64,000 nucleotides of DNA from Macrostomum hystrix (Eukaryota; Platyhelminthes; Macrostomidae): contig CATNEN010000039.1 in NCBI GenBank assembly GCA_950097015.1, positions 17,404,501-17,468,500 on the forward strand, written 5' to 3'. A program made the position numbers and the translations under genes. Below the pieces are notes generated by a model. It had not been told where the DNA came from. It did not search any database and saw nothing but the letters and a program-made list of their open reading frames with translations. The number at the start of each line of letters is the position of its first letter. Position 1 is the stretch's first letter. Positions 41,356 to 53,400 of the stretch are shown here, piece after piece.

Positions 41356-43048
41356 ATGGGAACTAACCACAATATTCTGCCGCTGATTCTGCTTTTGCTG
41401 CCTTGGCTACCGCAAAAGGCAAGCGCTGAGCAGCTACATAGGCCGCGCTGCGAGCGCTTCGATCTGCTCAACAACACTTGCCTCGCTGCGGAGGGCGCTC
41501 AACCCCTGCGGCCAGTCGTGGTCGACGGAGGCGGAGAAGCGGCTTGCGCCATCGAGTGCTCAAAGCAGCCTCGCTGCCTAGCCTGCAGCGCATCTCTGGC
41601 TGACTGGCGAAACCGGCTGCTGCTGACTGAGAACAGCTCGACTGCTGTGGCTGCGGGACAGTGCAGCACCGCTGTGAAGTCCAGTGCGGTGCGCGAGTTG
41701 CTGGAGGGTGAGCCAACGTTGATGCGCATTGCCGCGGATCTGGGTTGAGGGTTGAAATTATTGAAAGCCAGCTGAATTGCACTTGACTTTTAGCCTCGTG
41801 TCCGCCAAAGCCCTTCCTGGTGGCCGTGAACTCTTCTGGCGTCTCGAGTAGCCTGGCCGAGTTGCTCTGCTCCCGCTGGTGCGGCCAGCTCGCGTCGGAC
41901 GGCTCCCAGTTCGCGACCCTCGGTGCCGTCGCCAGAGCCGCTGGAAGCGGGTCCTCGGTCCTCTGCACACCTCTCTCGGCCTCCGCCTACTTCGCCAGCG
42001 CCATCGCCTCCGGAGGCTCCTCAGCGATTGACTTCTCGCCGATCGCCGTGTCGCTCAACTGGCGTCTCCTGTTCACCAATGAGAGCTGGTGTACTCACAC
42101 TGCAGTGGGCAATGTCCCGCCTCTGCTCCACCTCGCATGGTCGCAGCCTCTCCAGCTGGACGTTTGCGCCCAGGCCTGCGTGTGGCGTCCGACCTGCGAG
42201 TTCTTCGTGTTCAACGCCTCCGGCTGCTTCGAGGGATCGCTCAGCCTCTACCTGAACAGCCGCCTCCAAGGCGTCACTGGCTGCAGCATCTGGCACAAGG
42301 CGCGCACCTGGGCCTCATCAATGCTCGCCTTCTACACGTTCAACTCCAGCATGCTGAACCTGGCCAACCCCGCCATCATGCCAGCCGTCAACAACTCGCC
42401 CATCGACATCGGTCCAGATGGCTTCCAGGTTCCGCTCAGCACCTCGCTTTTCGTGAAGCTCAGGCTGTCTGACATTGGTTTCGACTCGCTCGTCAGGTGA
42501 CGAATTTCATCTTCCTTGTTCAATATCAAGTGTGACCTAATTTGCTGCATATCTAGATCCTGTTACACTTTTTGTACAGGGCCAACACATCGTTCACATT
42601 TTTTGTGTCTTTCAATCGAACCAACCGAAAGAGCCGATCGGAACTCGCCATGTTCGCCAGCTGTTCCGACGGCGCATCTTACAACGGCGCGATCAATGAG
42701 CAGTCTATGTTTAACGAGGGCTGGTTTCTCAACTCCCTGACTGGAAACTGGCTCGTTGTGACGTCATCATCTAAGAGCTCAACGATAAACTATGCAGACA
42801 ACTCACTGACTCATATTGCCTTCGCCATCGGCCACCAGTCCGGACACATAATTGTCAATGGTGTGAAGATAAACAGCACATTCTACATCATGCCTAGCAC
42901 CTATGGAACAGATCCAATAGCAATTGGCTGCCTGTACATGGGCTACAACTACATGAATGCGCCGGAACGCTTTCTGCACGGTCGGATCAAGACTTTTGGC
43001 ATCTTTAGTAAGCTTTTAACACCGCCTGAAGTGCTGGAGTTGATGTGA
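41356..43048 (+). CDS. Secreted PAN/LamG-like protein, three exons
   Basis: Exons 41356-41707, 41794-42496 and 42580-43048 join with GT..AG sites in phases 1 and 2 to give 507 residues. A clear signal peptide (ILPLILLLLPWLPQKASA) starts the protein. Two Cys-rich PAN/apple-like stretches follow (AACAIECSKQPRCLACSAS in exon 1, DVCAQACVWRPTCEFFVFN in exon 2). The C-terminal part, from FYTFNSSMLNLANP to FGIFSKLLTPPEVLELM, has the strand pattern of a LamG/concanavalin-like jelly roll (AFAIGHQSGHIIVNGVKIN, LHGRIKTFGIFSKLL). No membrane anchor is seen, so it is probably an extracellular adhesive or lectin-like protein. The domain assignment is by pattern and the specific function is unknown. A partial copy lies 1.1 kb downstream. 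Confidence 0.8.
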
Positions 43049-43330
43049 CGCGGCCGTGTTGCATAAGTGACCACGCTATTCGATTTTACTCTTTACAAGA
43101 GCCTATGATACTTGCATAGTGAGCAAATTTATTTGGCGGCACAATAACACGCCGTGAAAAAAGGAGTTTAATATTTCAGCCACTTTTAAAAACAAAAATA
43201 TACTCGAAAAGCAACTTGTTTGATTGGTTTGACCGTGTTAGGATTTTGTCAGAATTCTTGTGGTACTTTGAGCTAAAATCTGTTCAACATTGTTGCGCGG
43301 TAGAATCTCAGCTAGAAAATGCACTGTTCG

Positions 43331-43657
43331 TCAGTTGCTGAAGGAAGTTCGATGGCAGATTCCTTCGGTGAAGATCCAAAATAAATTTAATGTCGTGCTT
43401 TGCCAGATCCTGGGCCCATGAAATTGCACGTTCAGGTCATTTATGATCATTTTAAAATGCTCAACACAGCCAAAGATTTGACTGCAGCTAACTTCGGCGA
43501 GAGCAGGAATCAGGAAAACTTTGACATCAGCGGCAGTAGACATGGTAAAGTTGTTAGCTGACGTCGATAACGCAACCGCGGCAACAGCTAAAAGAATGCT
43601 GAAAACAACAACTAAGTTGAAAGCATGCAGATCAGGATTCGCATGACATTGCTGCAT
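43331..43657 (-). CDS. Possible small secreted protein, 108 residues
   Basis: An ATG-started frame with a hydrophobic stretch LVVVFSILLAVAAVALSTSA that could be a signal peptide or membrane segment, followed by Cys-containing sequence (EVSCSQIFGCVEHF). It lies on the opposite strand between the PAN/LamG-like gene and its broken copy. There is no recognised family, and it may be chance. Confidence 0.25.
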   Translation of the reverse strand: MQQCHANPDLHAFNLVVVFSILLAVAAVALSTSANNFTMSTAADVKVFLIPALAEVSCSQIFGCVEHFKMIINDLNVQFHGPRIWQSTTLNLFWIFTEGICHRTSFSN

Positions 43658-44138
43658 AGAATAACTTTTCTGATTAAAATTGATAAAGTCCTGACTTCAA
43701 GGCGGCACATTTTTTTAGTTTTTTAACATCGCTTTAGCATATTAATTATTTAAAAACCTTTTAGTTAAAAAATGACAATAAAACAGTTCACTAATTTAAT
43801 TAAAAGTGATGAAAAACGAGCATGAAAATCGGACTATACAAATCAAAGCAAAAAACAATCAACAGCCACTTCCATTATGAGGGCTAGAAAGCGGGAAATA
43901 GTCAGGATTCGATCGATTCCGTTCCGACTCACGACACCAACTATTGGAATTTTCGCTTCAAAAACAGCAGAAATTTCCCAAAACAGCGAAAGGCAATTAA
44001 ACAAAGGAAAGCTAGCTAGGTTACAATAATTCTAACCGAATTCACGCATGTGGCAACGAAAAGCAGTTTACCTCATCTGCATCTCCTGCAGGTTGCTGAC
44101 ATGGCTGTGCTGCATTCGACTGGCAGCAAGCAGCCAGT

Positions 44139-44520
44139 CGAATGCCAACTACAACGGAGCCATCAACGAACAGTCTGTGCGCAATCAGGGCTGGTTTGTC
44201 AACACCCGCACCGGCCGCTGGTGGGTGTTAAAATCCGCCAACGAGGGATCAACCTTCAGCTATCCAAATGGCACTGCAATCCACGTGGCCATGGCCCTGG
44301 GCCCAACAGCTGGGTACTTTGTAGCGAACGGAGTGAAGCTGAACGGCACCTTCTACACGCGGCCTCCAGCACCTACGGGTCGGACCCAGTACAGCTCAGC
44401 TGCCTCTCCCTGGGCTACTTCTGCTATGAGGCCTCAATTAGGAATCTACATGGCAGAATATCAACATTTGGATTTTTAATAAAATTGCTGACAGTCGACG
44501 AAGTCATTGAGCTGATGTGA
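44139..44520 (+). pseudogene. Frameshifted partial copy of the PAN/LamG-like gene
   Basis: The reading frame aligns with exon 3 of the gene at 41356-43048: YNGAINEQSVRNQGWFVN versus YNGAINEQSMFNEGWFLN, then FVANGVKLNGTFYTRP versus IIVNGVKINSTFYIMP. At about 44366 two extra bases break the frame. The match resumes in another frame as STYGSDP and runs to NLHGRISTFGFLIKLL and DEVIELM at the equivalent stop codon. The PAN-type exons are absent. Either this is a dead duplicate or, less likely, the frameshift is a sequencing error in a second gene. Confidence 0.85.
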
Positions 44521-44707
44521 TATAGGATGTGAAGTCTGGAAAGCAAGAAACCTTTTAAACAAGAAACATATTCTTGTGCGAGAGATTGTAATAGGGCAAT
44601 TTTTAATTATCAGAGTGCGTCACACTGCGTAACGCTGCGCCTTAATTGTAAGAGCGTTTCAATAAAATCATTTTCCCTGCTTCTTCTATCATAACGAAAG
44701 TAATAAA

Positions 44708-45113
44708 ACTCTTTTTCCGTTCAATTTCAACAAAACTCGCATTCAATTTCGGCAAGCCGACAATCAAATTCGTCAGTTTATGCAGTTCCTCAGCTTGACA
44801 AATCAACATTCCATTCCAATTCAGCAAACGAACATTCAAATTCAACAAGCAACATTAGAATTTCAGCAACTGGCATTCGATTTCATACCGTCGCAAAAGC
44901 TATTGTACTGTCTATGGTGAAAGGGGGTTGTAACGTGTAGAACTCTCATTCGATTTCGGCATCGTTGCTGAAATTGTAATGTTGCTTGTTGAATCTGAAT
45001 GTGCGTTTGCTGAATTAGAATGTTGATTTGTCAAGCTAAATATAAACTGACGAATTTGATTGTCGGCTTGCCGAAATTGAATGCGAGTTTCTTTGAAATT
45101 TAACGGAAAAGGT
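44708..45113. repeat. Large imperfect inverted repeat (arms about 170 bp)
   Basis: The left arm (44708-44878) includes CTCGCATTCAATTTCGGCAA and GCTTGACAAATCAACATTC. The right arm (44950-45113) contains their reverse complements in mirror order. The centre of about 70 bp is unique. Both arms are built from loose repeats of 'attcaatttc' type. Confidence 0.88.
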
Positions 45114-45275
45114 GTATGATTCGAGTTACAGCCGAATGTGATCTAACTGAACCAAATTAGCATTGTTTTTCGTAAAGATATGAAATCACAAAAATAGAAA
45201 AAAAAATTTGTAAGTGTACCACTTTTGCACATTTATCGATCACAGACAGTCCGCTAAAAACAGCTCGTTCATATT

Positions 45276-47357
45276 TTAAGAGGCTTTCTCAAATCTGCTC
45301 GCCATGGATCTGACAAGGCCCCGTCTCGAGGGCTGCTTAGAAGAGTTCAATCCGCTGTCTCCCGACATCGGAGCCGCTGCTGTCAGGTGGTCCACAGCCG
45401 CTGCAGATGCCGAGGTACTTGAAGCCCTCCTCGGATCCGCACGAGAAGCCGAAACTGCGTGCTGAAATGTGTGCGTTTTAACCGTAGAGAGACCTCGGGG
45501 GTATTTCAAATACCCACAATTTTATTTTTCCTGTATCTACTGAAATATTCTGGTAGCAAAACAAAAAATTCATCACGTAGCCATACCGGCTTACCATTTT
45601 CACTATTTTGGATTGATTAAATCGCTTAAAAAAATCGGTCATACTGTTTGAGAGCTATCGTGAGTTAGGCAGTGAATTTTGAAATCTTTCACCAGAGAAA
45701 GACCTTTCACTGTTTAATGAACGAGCATTCTGGCCTCAAAGCAATAAACTTGTTGACCTAACAGTGTTGCATATTTTCGTTGCGACGCAAAATGTCGCAT
45801 TATGAAGTCTGGTCCCAACTGGTTAATCTTTGACGCGCTTCAAACCTGAAGTTGGACCACGTAGCAGATAAAAAGAATATTAAAAAACCGAGACGTCATT
45901 GATCGAAACTATCAAAATAACATTTGCTATTAATTTAGTTTGCTGTTGTAATGCGCCATTATCTGCCTGTGATTTTTTAGACAATTCTGCGCATATTTCA
46001 TGTAATACTTATTCTTACAAAGTCGGAAATCTAGCAATTCAAAGTCAATACGAGCAATTTCGGATAATTTCGAGCCTATTTAGACAAAAAGAAATGCGCT
46101 AATTGGAATAGATTTAGATAAGACAATTGGTAATGGAAACTTGATACCGTTGCTGCGTTGGCTGACTGGGCAGGCATCGGCGGTATCGGCGGGGGCGGCC
46201 GCATCTTGACAGGCGGGGAAGTCGCTGGCGTCAATGATTTCGATGGCAACGGCGGCACCGGTGGCGGCTTTGCTGGAGGTGGCAGCGACGGCCTCGTTGG
46301 CGGCGGTGTGGCCTGAGTGGCCGGAAGAGAATGTCCAGTCAGGAGGCCCTGGTCTAGGACCCGATCGGCGACAGGACGGAGGCCAACAGCCGCCACCGTC
46401 AGATGCTGGCAGCCCCACCGCACCGTCCACCAGCCGGACTGGGACCGCCGCACAACAACCACGAGGTCGCCGATCGCCGGCGCCACTCTGACCGCCGAGT
46501 CTGACACCGTGCATCTGTGAACACAGACAAATGCATCCGTTGAAGAGGTCGACACCGAGTCTTTTTCGGCATCTTCCGACGTGGCCGCCGCCAGGAACTG
46601 CGCCGGAAACCAACCGACCCGGCCGCTGATCTCGATCAGCCAGTAGCCAGTGTCGGCTTTACGCAGCACCGACGCCGATTCGCCGACTTCGGCGGCAAAT
46701 TCTACTCCGTGAGCGTCGCTGCAGACGTGGCTGTGGGTCACGGTGTAACGAGACGCAACAGCCGGTGTCGAGATATCATCTGGCGATGCTTGCGGCCGGC
46801 TGCGAAAATCATCGTCAACAAGATAAATTATTAAATCATTCAGCGAGTTAACGATCGGCATTTGTAAGAGCGCTTACTCTATCTGAGCTGACTTCTTTGC
46901 ATCGTCCTCGGTGCACGCAAAAAACTGAGCGACGTGCTTGTGGCGTTGAATGTAATTTGGCAGCGCAAAAATTTTCTAGAGCAATATCAATGGTAAGAAT
47001 GAATATACGAGTAGTTTTGCTACTTAGCCATAGCTAATTGGCTTACATACTGGGGGACGATCTATTTTATCTGAGTTTTTTAAAGCTATCCTGCTAGCTT
47101 TTGAAAGCTTGGTGGTTGGAAGAGAACTGTCCAAAATAAAAGCTTTAGATACTGAAAATATAGTATAGATTAAATTGCTTGCAATAATTACTTGCAGCGA
47201 GTCTACTTACATTACAATAGGTCTCAAGCAAGGAGCATCTTTTTGCAGCGAGCTCTCTCTCCTTCTGAGTGCGAATAAGAACCTTTCCTGGCAACACTGG
47301 TATCGTTCGTTCTTCAGGATTTTTTGTACCAGCCTCCTTTGGAAAGAGCTCCAATAA
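45276..47357 (-). CDS. PX-SH3-SH3 adaptor (SH3PXD2/NCF1-like), 5' exon(s) not found
   Basis: Four exons: 47211-47357, 46878-46975, 46148-46799 and 45276-45461, phases 0, 2, 0, all canonical. The first two encode the second half of a PX domain: LLELFPKEAGTKNPEERTIP, VLPGKVLIRTQKERELAAKR, then YIQRHKHVAQFFACTEDD. Next come an SH3 domain (VGESASVLRKADTGYWLIEI, GRVGWFPAQFL), a second SH3-like unit (VRRSQSGWWTVRWG) and a proline-rich tail (PPPTRPSLPPPAKPPPVPPL) that could bind SH3 domains. Proteins of this group organise NADPH oxidase or podosomes through phosphoinositides. The visible part has 361 residues. The N-terminal half of the PX domain lies upstream on exon(s) I could not identify. Confidence 0.85.
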
Positions 47358-50300
47358 CTGGTGCTAAAATTTTCAGGCAATATTTTTTGCTTTTTTGAGA
47401 AGGAAATTCCTAAATTTAAATAATGAGTTTTGTTGCTTTGTTGGGGAGTCAAAGCTTTGCCGTCTTACCTGGAAATTAAAAAAATGGTTGTATCGTCTAT
47501 GAATTATTCTACAGCATCCATCCGGATTTCGAATGTTGATTGCATATTCCTGCCAAAATGATCAGATCTGGGTGTATGGTGACAGCAATATATATATATA
47601 GTTCTATTTTTATTTATGTCAATTCTATTTAAGAGTTGGATACCTTATGATATAGATATAGATATACCTGGTGATACGACCTTTAGGTAAGATTTTCCAA
47701 GAAATTGTTTATAGTTATATCATAGCTTATTAGTGAAATCATGACTGTAGAGCTTTTCGGTTACATTTAAAGATGGGCTACATGGTTATTCGAATTGGGA
47801 CATAAAATAAGATAATGTTACTCGACTTCTACCGCGCACTTTCCTTAAAATATTTAAAGTGTACCACAGTTATAAACAATTATAAACAAGAGCTCCAAGA
47901 ACTAGAAATTAAACTTGGATGTTCTTGGATGAGAATTGTCCTCATGACAACGTTTCACTTACATAATACTTCTCGTGAGTTTTTCGAACTTTCTGATACG
48001 ATGGAATTGAGCAAATCATTACAACATAGTAGTTTAGTAAAAGCAATATAATATTCTCATTAGGTTTTATAAATCCATAAAAAACATGCGAGTTCTAAGA
48101 AAATCGCAAATTTAAATATATGTTCTTTGTCATTTAGTACGCTCAATTATGCCTACATTGGTGTAATGAGGAGATATAAATGTAATTATAGTTTTTTTAA
48201 GTTGAATAACTAGAACAATATCGTTTCTTACCAATCAAGGTCGTTGAAGCTTTGTTTTACAGGTTACAAGATTACAGTGGGCGAAAATTTAAAATTAATC
48301 CCTTAAGCCTGACACCGCGCTGAAAGTGAAAGTGAGCTACTAATCGTTGGGATTTTTATAATCAGTTTCCTCGAATGAGCCACGTTGTATCTGCGTTCTG
48401 AGTTCTTGTGTGTTTTTTTGTGTGATTCTTGTGTCTCCCTATGCGCTACAACAAACTTATATGAAATTTCTAGTCCATTTTAACTCACTTTTCTATTCTA
48501 GTTAATTATTTCTATATTTTTTGCAGGCACCATTGCCAATTTTTTTAGACCTATGTAGTATATTAAGTAAAATTTTTACTTCGTTATTTCCTGTTTTTGT
48601 CATAATGTAAAATACTGCTTTTTTATTTGTTTTTTTTGTCATTTTGTCATGAAAGAAAACTAGTCACTGTTGTGACACTGAGGTTGAGATTGAATCAGCT
48701 GGGCTTGCTAGCTAGTAAACTATCTGAATATGAACCTTTATAACATAGGCACTTTTTAAGTGTCTAACATTTATAGAAGCTAAAATTCCCAAATGTGTTG
48801 CAATTTGGCTGGCTCATAAGTAAAGTAGGTCTTGATTAAAAGTTTATTTTTTTTAATCTCCTAACTCATTTTTGCTAGATTCTATGTTTTTAACTTAAAC
48901 TTTTTAATTGCTTATAAACTATAATTGTTCAGAAGTGATTTCCTACTGTTTTATGCAACATTGCTATAGGTGCAGTGTGTATGCTTTTGATGCAGACACC
49001 AATCCAATTTTTGGCTAATATTAACAGACAGATAAATTGTTTGGTGGGCAGGCAGTGAGGTAGGTACCTCGTGCCAAATGTTAATGATAGCATGAATCTT
49101 GATGTTGTCAATTATAGCTACAATAAAGTGCTGATCAAAAATGAATGCTACACTATAGGGTAATGTATCATCAACTGAACAGTGTATCTTCAAAACCAAA
49201 CAAGAAATTTGACTCCTTCCTTGGTCTTGTGCAAGACAGAAACAAGCTATTGTATTTCACAGAATAACTATTTTGAATGTCAATGAAATTATTTACAAGC
49301 TAAGGCATGACATGCAATGAAGCAATAAAAGGAAAGAAAGATATGGATGTTTCAGTAGAAATTTTTATCACAAAAGCATACTTTTTGACAGCATTTCTTC
49401 AGCATGTACTTTAGACTAAGATTGTATGTGGTTGCTTTCCAATTAAATTACCATAAATACAGTTATTTATAGAGCAGGAAAAATGCTTTCAAATGACATA
49501 ATTCATGATAGATCACTCCTTAAAATAAGATTAAACCACTCACTCAAATTTTTAAATTAAACATCAAATTCTGTTTGGTTTGAAGATACATGAAAATCAT
49601 TGTTTGGTTTTAGAGGAAAAACATTAATAACTTTTTTCTATTTAACAAAATTGCAAAAGCAGATACTATTTAGAAAGACAAAACAGTTTTCTATAACTTG
49701 GCTTTTGACTTATCATGATATCTTAAATAGAAAATCTGTTGACTTAGGTTTGAAGTTAAAAAAATGCATATACTTGTTAGGTTGATGATACATTACCCTA
49801 TTATAAGCCTAGCCAAAATGGAAGAATTATCACAAATATAGATAATTATGCTTTTATAAAGTGTCAACAAAAGTTAGTAATGTAAATCTATCTAACTATA
49901 AAGTAGGGTAAAAAATTCCTACTGCTTATGGATGCCCCTTGTATCTCATTGGATCTTGACATATAGCCAGTACCACTTTAGCTTTTTTACTTTATATAAA
50001 GGTAAAATTGTAGTTGTTTATTCAATATTCTATATGTACCAATTTTTTAAGAATGCTGCATTTACTAAATTTTATAAAAGTGCAATAATAATTGCTAGGT
50101 GCTCATTAAAAAGCTAGCTAATTAAAAGATAATAGTGAAAATTTTTATGTTCTTGCATTGTCATATCATATTTTGTAACCTAAAATCCCGAACTTTATAC
50201 TATTAGTTTAAAACCTTTTATAACCAAGTGCTACAAAAGAAAAATGTAAGTTTAAAGCAAAATAAAGTCTGTATCTGTATTTTTGTAGAGTAATACAGAA

Positions 50301-50438
50301 GGAAAAAGTTTTTTTATGTAGCCAAATTTCTTGATCATAGTGCATAGCCTGCCACACTAATACTTATGCTGACTGTCACAGCTATACTTTCAATCATTTT
50401 CTAATTCCAGGGGCAGAAAATTTACATCTGTATTTGGC
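47358..50438. other. AT-rich region, no gene recognised
   Basis: Should contain the missing first exons of the PX-SH3 gene (minus) and 5' sequence of the RhoGEF (plus). The pair TAGGGTAATGTATCATCAAC (49157) and its reverse complement (about 49778) flanks 0.6 kb as an inverted repeat. No other coding sequence is recognisable. Confidence 0.4.
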
Positions 50439-53400
50439 ATGTCTAGCGAGGATGACTTTCCGGAAGATCTGCTGGTCTTTAAAAAGGTGAAATAAGATTT
50501 AATAGTATATATTTTGAAGTCAGGGATAGATGATTTTGGGGGAGATAGGACTCAGGAGAGATGATACACGGGAGAGATAGGACTCAGGAGAGATGATACA
50601 TGGGGGAGATAGGACTCAGGAGAGATGATACACGGGGGAGATAGGACTCAAGAGAGATGATACACGGGGGAGATAGGACTCAGGAGGGATGATACATGGG
50701 AGAGATAGGACTCAGGAGAGATGATACACGGGGGAGATAGGACTCAGGAGAGATTATACACGGGGGAGATAGGACTCAGGAGAGATGATACATGGGAGAG
50801 ATAGGACTCAGGAGAGATGATACACGGGGGAGATAGGACTCGGGAGAGATGATACATGGGAGAGATAGGACTCCCGAGAAACAACTGACGGGAGATAGAC
50901 TTAAATCTGCAACTCTGTGCTGCCCTCCCTCACTGCCTATCAGCTGACCCGTCTAAGGCGACAGACCAGTGGCAGCGAATCAGACGCGGATGCTCTCTCC
51001 CTTCACTCCATGGCCTCCAAGCGCAGCGTTGCCACCAATGCGACGACGGCCACATCTGTTGCGGCCAGCATCGGCCTGCGTCGGAATCGAACCACCGGCA
51101 GTGGCGGATCATCGCTGCGAATTTCATCGCGTCTATCCTCGCTGGCTAACTTGCTGCCTGGCCGGCGCAGCGCCCCTGTTGTCTGCGACAGTCCGCCGCC
51201 TGAGGCGGAAGAATTCGGCGCTGTTGTACCCGAAGCCGCTGCCGCAGTTGCCACTGTTGCGCCAGTGGCCGAGTCTAGAATGTTCAGCCGACGTCAATTA
51301 GATATTCGCGCCTGCCTACAGGAGCTGTCAGATTTGGAATCCAGATTTCACAATAGAATGGAATGCGCAATGCGAGTCTATTGCGAGCCCCTACTGCAGA
51401 GCTCCATGCCTGAAACTGATGTGCGCGAGATGTTTCACAACATGTCGGAATTAAATGGTCGCCAGCGTCGGGGTCGACGCAGCCTAGAGGAGAGGCTGAA
51501 GCAATGCCTGGACCAGATGCGCGAGGGATCCGATGACGATTGGGATGCCGGGTGAGACTAGCCGATTATTTTATTTTCTGTTTTAAAAAATCGTTAAAAT
51601 TAATTGCTGACTTCTTTTATTTTAAATCGTTACAAAAATACTTGCTTCTTTTATTGAAAAAACTGCACAATAAATAGCTGGTCCCTATTCTAAAAAACGC
51701 AATAGAAAATCGCTAGTTTCTTTTATTATTTTTTACCGGAAATCGCCAATATCACCAAGTTTTTTGGTAATATTATTACAGGAAATAATTTTTGTCAGGT
51801 TTTTAATTTAAAATCGTTTGCATGAATTCCTTTTCTTGAAAAAATAGTTTTATATATCGACAGCAAAAAAATCACGTTGAACAAAGCTCTACTTTTTATG
51901 ATCAAATTCTTCACTTCAAATTTGAATTTTACGTTAAAAGACTCCCTTAAAGTCGTTGTGCACTACTGCTTACATTTGAATCAGTAGTTCGTCAATTTTA
52001 TAATATTTTTGATGGACTAATTATATAATTTAATTCGCTTTTGCCACAGCAACTGCGGCTCCGCCCTACTCACCTGGGCCACAGAGGAGGCAGCTGAAGG
52101 CGGCTCGCTTGGCCGAGTAGTTGTCTACTGCTCACATCTGAATGTGTCCCGTCAGGCCTACGATAGGCTAAATCAGCGGCCTAGATTTCGAGAATTTTTG
52201 CAGCGATCGCTTAGTATGCGCCGCTCATTGAAGGGCCTCGACTTGTGGAGTCACCTGCATGAGCCAAAGTCTCACATTGCCAGGTAAGATTCTTATATCC
52301 AGTGATATTTTTCTACTCAGCAGCATTTAAATCTTGAAATCGTTGCGTGATTCAAGGCCAATAATGGCCTTTATAACTAAATATAAGCAACACGAATGAT
52401 GGAGGCGCGTGATTCATGGTCATATTCGAGATTAAACTCAAAGTACAATCAAGCAGTATAATACAACATTGAAATCATGAGGCAGAGGTGTGGTTAAGGT
52501 CATATTTAGGATTAAACTCAAAGTACAATCAAGCAGTATAATACAACATTGAAATCATGAGGCAGAGGCGTGATTCAAGGTCATATTCAAGATTAAACTC
52601 AAAGTACAAACAAGCAGTATAAAACAACATTGAAATCATGAGGCAGAGGCGTGATTCAAGGTCATATTCAAGATTAAACTCAAAGTATGCTCGTATAATC
52701 AAGCAGTATAATGCAACATTGAAATCATGAGGCAGAGGTGTGGTTAAGGTCATATTTAGGATTAAACTCAAAGTAAAATCAAGCAGTAAAATACAACATT
52801 GAAATCATGAGGCAGAGGCGTGATTCAAGGTCATATTCAAGATTAAACTCAAAGTATGCTCGTATAATCAAGCAGTATAATACAACATTGAAATCATGAG
52901 GCAGAGGCGTGATTCAAGGCCACATTCCTGATTTGTGATTAGTCTCAATCACAATGAACCATGAAATAGTTCAAGACATGCTTAAATCTTTGAGGACTTT
53001 ATTATTATACTTTGCTAATATATAGTTAATTTGTGAGTTGGTTTGGGTCTAGTTAAAACAGAAAATAATTACGGATTTTTTAAGAAAACGAGATAGTTTT
53101 TTAAACGCTTAGTTAAAATATTTACACAGTCAAGTAAAATTTGTCAATAACAAGATCAACTTGGTGCAGTGGCAGTTCGCGGGGTTAAAAAACCTATTCC
53201 ATATCGCTAATCTGGGCTCTGTTTATGCCGCCTTATCTGCTGTTATTTAGCTGGCGCGGAAAAGTACATTTTGTAAGTTTACTTAAAAGACCTGTCTGCG
53301 CCCTACCCTAGCCCTAATGCCCTTCTGTCGTGCCCGCGTGTCGTCTCTGTTTCTTTCGCATTAAGAAAAATAAGTCTGCCACAGTCCACACTCAATGCTC

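Noticed and set aside
47815-48051. 78-codon frame
   Set aside because: AT-rich, no motif, and no neighbouring exons in phase.
48225-48262. Candidate PX-domain exon (minus strand, reads FNDLDW before gtaag)
   Set aside because: It would end in phase 2, whereas the next exon starts in phase 0, and the acceptor is weak.
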